Positions 60,120 to 64,000 of a stretch of 64,000 nucleotides of DNA are shown here, piece after piece. The first letter of the stretch is position 1; each line of letters opens with the position of its first letter. The DNA comes from Pseudomonas monsensis (lineage in GTDB: Bacteria > Pseudomonadota > Gammaproteobacteria > Pseudomonadales > Pseudomonadaceae), in contig NZ_CP077087.1 in the NCBI RefSeq assembly GCF_014268495.2, positions 288,501 through 352,500 of the forward strand, in the 5' to 3' direction. Below the pieces are notes generated by a model. That model was given only the letters and a program-made list of their open reading frames with translations, was not told the DNA's origin and did not search any database. The position numbers and the translations under genes were made by a program.

Positions 60120-61019
60120 TTATCCTTCTAGGCTGTAGCTATTTGCCTGGTTGACCAGCCAATCGCGAAATGCCTTGAGTGACGCCGATTCGACCTTTCG
60201 CTCAGGAATCATCAGGTAATAGGCCTTGATACTTGAGAGCGCATTGGGGTTGGCAATCACCAGGCGTTTCTCGGCTAATTCACGCTGAATCAGGAACGGT
60301 GGAATCAGCGCGATCCCCATATCGTGCATGGCGGCCTGAGCCAGCATGGAGAATAGCTCGTAGCGCGGACCTGTCATGTCGCGAGGAATATTCAAGTGTT
60401 GCGAGTTGAACCACTGGCGCCAGGCGTAGGGGCGGGTGGTTTGTTGCAGGAGTGGAAGATCGGCAATCTCGTCAGCTGTCAGATGCGTGTTTTTGCCCAG
60501 CAGAGCGGGACTGCATACCGGCATCGGATTTTCGCCCATCAGTCTGTGGGATTCGGTACCGGACCAATCGGCGTCGCCAAAGTAGATCGCTGCGTCAAAG
60601 TCAGTGTCGGCGAACAGGAACGGCCGGGTACGGTTGGTCAGGTTGACGGTCACCTCCGGATGCTTGAGCTGGAAGTCTTTCAGCCGGGGTAGCAACCATT
60701 GCGTGCCGAACGTCGGCACCACCGCCAGCTCGATTACGTTGGTGCCTTGCTGGCCCATCACCGACAGCGTATCGCGCTCGACGGCATCCAGTTGCGTGGC
60801 AACACGGCGGCTATAGGACAGTCCTGCTTCTGTCAGCTTTACGCCACGCCGCGAACGTCGGAACAGTTCCACGCTAAGGAAGTCCTCAAGGCTGGCGATC
60901 TGTCGGCAAATAGCACCTTGGGTGAGGGAAAGTTCTTCTGCTGCCTTGGTGAAGCTCTCGTGACGAGCGGCGGCCTCAAAGCTGATCAGGGCGGTAGTGC
61001 TGGGGATCTTCCTGCGCAT
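60120..61019 (-). CDS. gcdR: LysR-type regulator divergent from gcdH
   Basis: About 299 residues: winged helix (IPSTTALISFEAAARHESFTKAAEELSLTQGAICRQIASLE) and a GcvA-like effector domain (VPTFGTQWLLPRLKDFQLKHP). It is divergent from the glutaryl-CoA dehydrogenase operon, the place of GcdR, the activator of glutarate catabolism in Pseudomonas. Start at 61019 (MRRKIPST) has GAGG upstream; the frame extends 5 codons further. Name given by context. Confidence 0.82.
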   Translation of the reverse strand: MRRKIPSTTALISFEAAARHESFTKAAEELSLTQGAICRQIASLEDFLSVELFRRSRRGVKLTEAGLSYSRRVATQLDAVERDTLSVMGQQGTNVIELAVVPTFGTQWLLPRLKDFQLKHPEVTVNLTNRTRPFLFADTDFDAAIYFGDADWSGTESHRLMGENPMPVCSPALLGKNTHLTADEIADLPLLQQTTRPYAWRQWFNSQHLNIPRDMTGPRYELFSMLAQAAMHDMGIALIPPFLIQRELAEKRLVIANPNALSSIKAYYLMIPERKVESASLKAFRDWLVNQANSYSLEG

Positions 61020-61176
61020 GTACGTTAACCTCACTAATGCGGCGCGTAAAAGGCATCCGGCGCCGTCTCGGAGTGAGAAATTAGCACAACAGGATGCGAA
61101 ATCCTCGTTTGCCGGGATGACGAACCGGGCCTAGGATCAATGCCACGTTAATTCACCGATTTGCGAGGACACACTC
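61020..61176. promoter_or_regulatory. gcdR-gcdH divergent control region
   Basis: About 157 bp between divergent genes, expected to hold the regulator's binding sites and both promoters. No single palindrome stands out by eye. Confidence 0.5.
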
Positions 61177-62358
61177 ATGGGCGGTAAAGCTAGCTTCAAC
61201 TGGATCGATCCCCTGCTGCTGGATCAACAGCTCACCGAAGAAGAGCGCATGATCCGCGACACCGCCGCGCAGTTCGCTCAACAGAGCCTGGCGCCACGTG
61301 TCCTTGAAGCGTTCCGTCATGAGAAAACCGATCCTGCGATCTTCCGCGAGATGGGCGAAGTCGGTCTGCTCGGCGCAACCATCCCGGAGCAATACGGCGG
61401 CAGCGGTCTCAACTATGTCAGCTACGGTCTGATCGCTCGCGAAGTGGAGCGTGTCGATTCCGGCTACCGCTCGATGATGAGTGTGCAGTCCTCGCTGGTG
61501 ATGGTGCCAATCAACGAATTCGGCACTGAAGCCCAGAAACAGAAATACCTGCCAAAACTGGCGTCCGGCGAGTGGATCGGCTGCTTCGGCCTGACCGAGC
61601 CGAACCACGGTTCCGATCCGGGCGCGATGATCACCCGTGCGCGCAAGGTCGACGGCGGCTACAGCCTGACCGGCGCGAAGATGTGGATCACCAACAGCCC
61701 GATCGCCGATGTGTTCGTGGTCTGGGCCAAGGACGATGCCGGCGACATTCGTGGCTTCGTGCTGGAGAAGGGCTGGAAAGGCCTGAGCGCTCCGGCGATT
61801 CATGGCAAGGTCGGCCTGCGTGCGTCGATCACCGGTGAAATCGTCATGGACAACGTGTTCGTGCCGGAAGAGAACATCTTCCCTGACGTGCGTGGTCTGA
61901 AAGGTCCGTTCACCTGCCTCAACTCGGCGCGTTACGGCATCTCCTGGGGGGCATTGGGCGCTGCCGAGTTCTGCTGGCACACCGCTCGCCAGTACACCCT
62001 TGATCGCCACCAGTTCGGCCGGCCGCTGGCAGCTACTCAATTGATTCAGAAGAAACTGGCCGACATGCAGACCGAAATAACCTTGGCCCTGCAAGGCTGC
62101 CTGCGCCTGGGACGCATGAAGGACGAAGGCACGGCTGCGGTGGAAATCACTTCGATCATGAAGCGCAACTCGTGCGGCAAGTCCCTGGACATCGCCCGGA
62201 TGGCTCGCGACATGTTGGGTGGCAACGGTATCTCCGATGAGTTCGGCGTGGCACGTCATCTGGTCAACCTGGAGGTGGTGAATACCTATGAAGGTACTCA
62301 TGACGTCCACGCGCTGATCCTGGGGCGCGCGCAAACCGGTCTGCAGGCGTTCTATTAA
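61177..62358 (+). CDS. gcdH: Glutaryl-CoA dehydrogenase
   Basis: A 393-residue acyl-CoA dehydrogenase. It has FGLTEPNHGSDPGAMIT and MWITNSPIADVFVVWA, and the catalytic base Glu in NTYEGTHDVHALILGR (about 370), the position typical of glutaryl-CoA dehydrogenases; Arg in the VDSGYRSMMSVQSSLV region is the usual substrate-carboxylate contact. It makes crotonyl-CoA from glutaryl-CoA in lysine degradation. Operon with gcdG, 13 bp apart. Confidence 0.95.
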   Translation: MGGKASFNWIDPLLLDQQLTEEERMIRDTAAQFAQQSLAPRVLEAFRHEKTDPAIFREMGEVGLLGATIPEQYGGSGLNYVSYGLIAREVERVDSGYRSMMSVQSSLVMVPINEFGTEAQKQKYLPKLASGEWIGCFGLTEPNHGSDPGAMITRARKVDGGYSLTGAKMWITNSPIADVFVVWAKDDAGDIRGFVLEKGWKGLSAPAIHGKVGLRASITGEIVMDNVFVPEENIFPDVRGLKGPFTCLNSARYGISWGALGAAEFCWHTARQYTLDRHQFGRPLAATQLIQKKLADMQTEITLALQGCLRLGRMKDEGTAAVEITSIMKRNSCGKSLDIARMARDMLGGNGISDEFGVARHLVNLEVVNTYEGTHDVHALILGRAQTGLQAFY

Positions 62359-62371
62359 CAGGAGAGCGACC

Positions 62372-63592
62372 ATGGGCGCGTTGTCGCATCTGCGGGTACT
62401 GGATTTATCGCGAGTGTTGGCCGGGCCGTGGGCCGGGCAGATCCTCGCCGACCTTGGCGCCGAGGTGATTAAGGTCGAGCGCCCCGGCAACGGTGATGAC
62501 ACGCGCGCCTGGGGGCCGCCCTTCCTTAAGGACGCTTATGGCGAGAACACGACAGAAGCGGCTTATTACTTGTCGGCCAACCGCAATAAGCAATCGGTGA
62601 CTATCGACTTTACGCGGCCCGAGGGGCAGCAGCTTGTGAGAGAGCTGGCGGCCAAGTCGGACATTCTTATCGAGAACTTCAAGGTCGGTGGTCTGGCCGC
62701 TTACGGTCTGGATTACCCGTCGCTGAAGGCGATCAATCCCGATCTGATCTATTGCTCGATCACCGGCTTCGGCCAGACCGGGCCGTATGCCAAGCGTGCG
62801 GGTTATGACTTCATGATTCAGGGGCTGGGCGGCTTGATGAGTCTGACGGGCCGGCCTGAAGGCGATGAAGGCGCCGGACCGGTGAAGGTTGGTGTGGCGT
62901 TGACGGATATTCTCACCGGCCTGTATTCGACGGTGGCGATTCTGGCTGCGCTGGCCCATCGCGATCACGATGGCGGTGGTCAGCATATCGACATGGCATT
63001 GCTGGACGTGCAGGTGGCGTGTCTGGCGAACCAGGCGATGAATTACCTGACCACAGGCAATGCGCCAAAGCGTCTGGGGAATGCGCATCCGAACATCGTG
63101 CCTTATCAGGATTTTCCTACCGCTGATGGTGACTTCATCCTCACCGTGGGTAATGACGGGCAGTTCCGCAAGTTCGCCGAAGTGGCGGGGCAGCCGCAGT
63201 GGGCCGATGATCCGCGCTTTGCTACTAATAAGCTGCGGGTGGCGAACCGCGCGGTGCTGATTCCACTGATTCGGCAGGCCACAGTCTTCAAGACGACGGC
63301 TGAGTGGGTTGCCGAGCTTGAACAGGCGGGTGTGCCGTGTGGGCCGATCAATGATCTGTCGCAGGTGTTTGAAGATCCGCAGGTGAAGGCCCGGGGTCTG
63401 GCGATAGAGCTGCCACATGCGTTGGCCGGGATGGTTCCTCAGGTGGCCAGCCCTATCCGGTTATCGCAGACGCCGGTTGAATACCGACGTGCCCCTCCTT
63501 TATTGGGCGAGCACACGCTGGAGGTTTTGCAGCGGGTGCTGGGGTTGGGCGCGGGTGCGGTGGCGGCGTTGAAAGAGGATGGAGTGCTCTGA
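62372..63592 (+). CDS. gcdG: CaiB/BaiF CoA-transferase (succinyl-CoA:glutarate type)
   Basis: A 406-residue class III CoA-transferase. The start has LRVLDLSRVLAGPWAGQILADLGA; the catalytic Asp is in RAGYDFMIQGLGG (about residue 147). By context it activates glutarate with CoA from succinyl-CoA for GcdH. GGAGAG lies before the ATG. Confidence 0.93.
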   Translation: MGALSHLRVLDLSRVLAGPWAGQILADLGAEVIKVERPGNGDDTRAWGPPFLKDAYGENTTEAAYYLSANRNKQSVTIDFTRPEGQQLVRELAAKSDILIENFKVGGLAAYGLDYPSLKAINPDLIYCSITGFGQTGPYAKRAGYDFMIQGLGGLMSLTGRPEGDEGAGPVKVGVALTDILTGLYSTVAILAALAHRDHDGGGQHIDMALLDVQVACLANQAMNYLTTGNAPKRLGNAHPNIVPYQDFPTADGDFILTVGNDGQFRKFAEVAGQPQWADDPRFATNKLRVANRAVLIPLIRQATVFKTTAEWVAELEQAGVPCGPINDLSQVFEDPQVKARGLAIELPHALAGMVPQVASPIRLSQTPVEYRRAPPLLGEHTLEVLQRVLGLGAGAVAALKEDGVL

Positions 63593-63698
63593 GGTGACCT
63601 TCTATATAGAAGGCTGGGTGACTTCTTCTATATAGAGGGGTTATTTGGCTGTTTTTTAGCCTGATCGTAAGTTATTGAAAGAAAACTGAAATTAAGTG

Positions 63699-63726
63699 TT
63701 GACGGCAAATTCTAGAAGTCTATAAT
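63699..63726 (+). promoter_or_regulatory. rrn promoter P1
   Basis: TTGACG, 16 bp, TATAAT, followed by the GC-rich TCGCCCC typical of stringently controlled promoters. Confidence 0.75.
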
Positions 63727-63901
63727 TCGCCCCACTTCCGGCGCAGTCGAAACGGAAAACTCCTTGAGATTCAATGAGTTACGCGGTTTTCGACAGCGGC
63801 TTGCTTCAGTTCATCGAAGCCTGGGAGGAGTTGGAAATGCCGGTTGATCTGGCGCTTTCAACGGTTCGATCTTCTCGGTCGAAAGCGGAGAAAAAGAGGT
63901 G

Positions 63902-63929
63902 TTGACAACAGCGAGTAACGCTGTAGAAT
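63902..63929 (+). promoter_or_regulatory. rrn promoter P2
   Basis: TTGACA, 16 bp, TAGAAT, followed by TCGCCTCCCGC. Confidence 0.75.
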
Positions 63930-64000
63930 TCGCCTCCCGCTAACGAGAGATCGGAAGCACAAGTGGTTGAAGTTGTTGAGGAAATCTTCGAAAACTTCTG

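Larger units (their letters stand above)
63593..64000 (+). promoter_or_regulatory. Probable rRNA operon promoter/leader region
   Basis: No coding frame. Two tandem strong promoters (63699-63726 and 63902-63929) with GC-rich discriminators (CGCCCC, CGCCTCCC) lead rightward off the window. The sequence resembles, from memory, the leader before 16S rRNA genes in pseudomonads. The 16S gene itself is not in the window. The stretch 63593-63660 includes duplicated TTCTATATAGA-like hairpins that may end the gcdHG transcript. Confidence 0.65.

Overview
The window is a piece of a Pseudomonas chromosome, most likely of the P. fluorescens group. The evidence is the high-GC coding sequence, the gene order engB-polA-thrB-znu-metNIQ, a complete aa3 cytochrome oxidase operon, the trpI-trpBA pair, gcdR-gcdHG, and many REP/REPIN palindromes of the GCGAGC(A/C)(A/T)GCTCGC type typical of that group. 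From memory, much of the content corresponds to genes lying on either side of the origin in P. aeruginosa PAO1, so this is probably origin-proximal DNA with a different local order. No tRNA, phage, IS transposase or CRISPR array was seen.

Layout. 1-5.9 kb: two small c-type cytochromes, the GTPase EngB, an ErsA-like small RNA with an AlgU-type promoter, DNA polymerase I, a DUF2782 protein and homoserine kinase. 6.0-9.8 kb: zinc uptake (znuA divergent from zur-znuC-znuB, Zur box between) and a lipoprotein. 9.9-15 kb: catalase HPII and the methionine importer metNIQ. 15-24.8 kb: an aa3 cytochrome c oxidase cluster with its assembly factors (Sco, heme O and heme A synthases, SURF1, Cox11). 24.9-27.3 kb: a SulP transporter and beta-carbonic anhydrase. 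31-35 kb: a three-subunit membrane gluconate-type dehydrogenase. 35.2-42.8 kb: a TpbA-like periplasmic phosphatase, two M3 oligopeptidases, a zinc-ribbon protein, gamma-carbonic anhydrase, a HAD phosphatase and a putative aminopeptidase. 42.9-47.2 kb: small lipoproteins, two DUF1161 proteins, OsmC, a luciferase-like flavin oxidoreductase, dodecin and DUF883. 47.2-50.3 kb: trpI/trpBA. 50.4-54.8 kb: an RcnB-like protein, DUF4105, three DUF2388 paralogs and two DUF1127 proteins. 55-63.6 kb: CoA transferase, proton-translocating transhydrogenase pntAA-AB-B, and glutarate catabolism (gcdR, gcdH, gcdG). The window ends in what looks like the promoter/leader region of an rRNA operon.

The accessory segment is about 27.5-31 kb. 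It is visibly AT-richer and holds four small, unrecognised proteins built on one plan: an N-terminal region followed by a dockerin/EF-hand-like calcium loop (DxDGDGDxDxxD) and a short C-terminal helix. Two of them flank a LexA-boxed radical SAM gene. A decayed copy of that gene's 3' end lies beyond the first one, suggesting an old tandem duplication. The other two are divergently transcribed (one is a two-repeat version of the other), with two perfect 16-bp palindromes of LuxR/las-box geometry between them, 72 bp apart. This is the best candidate in the window for an undescribed system; its function cannot be told from sequence.

Limits: everything was read by eye. Family names rest on remembered motifs and gene neighbourhoods, and no database search was run.
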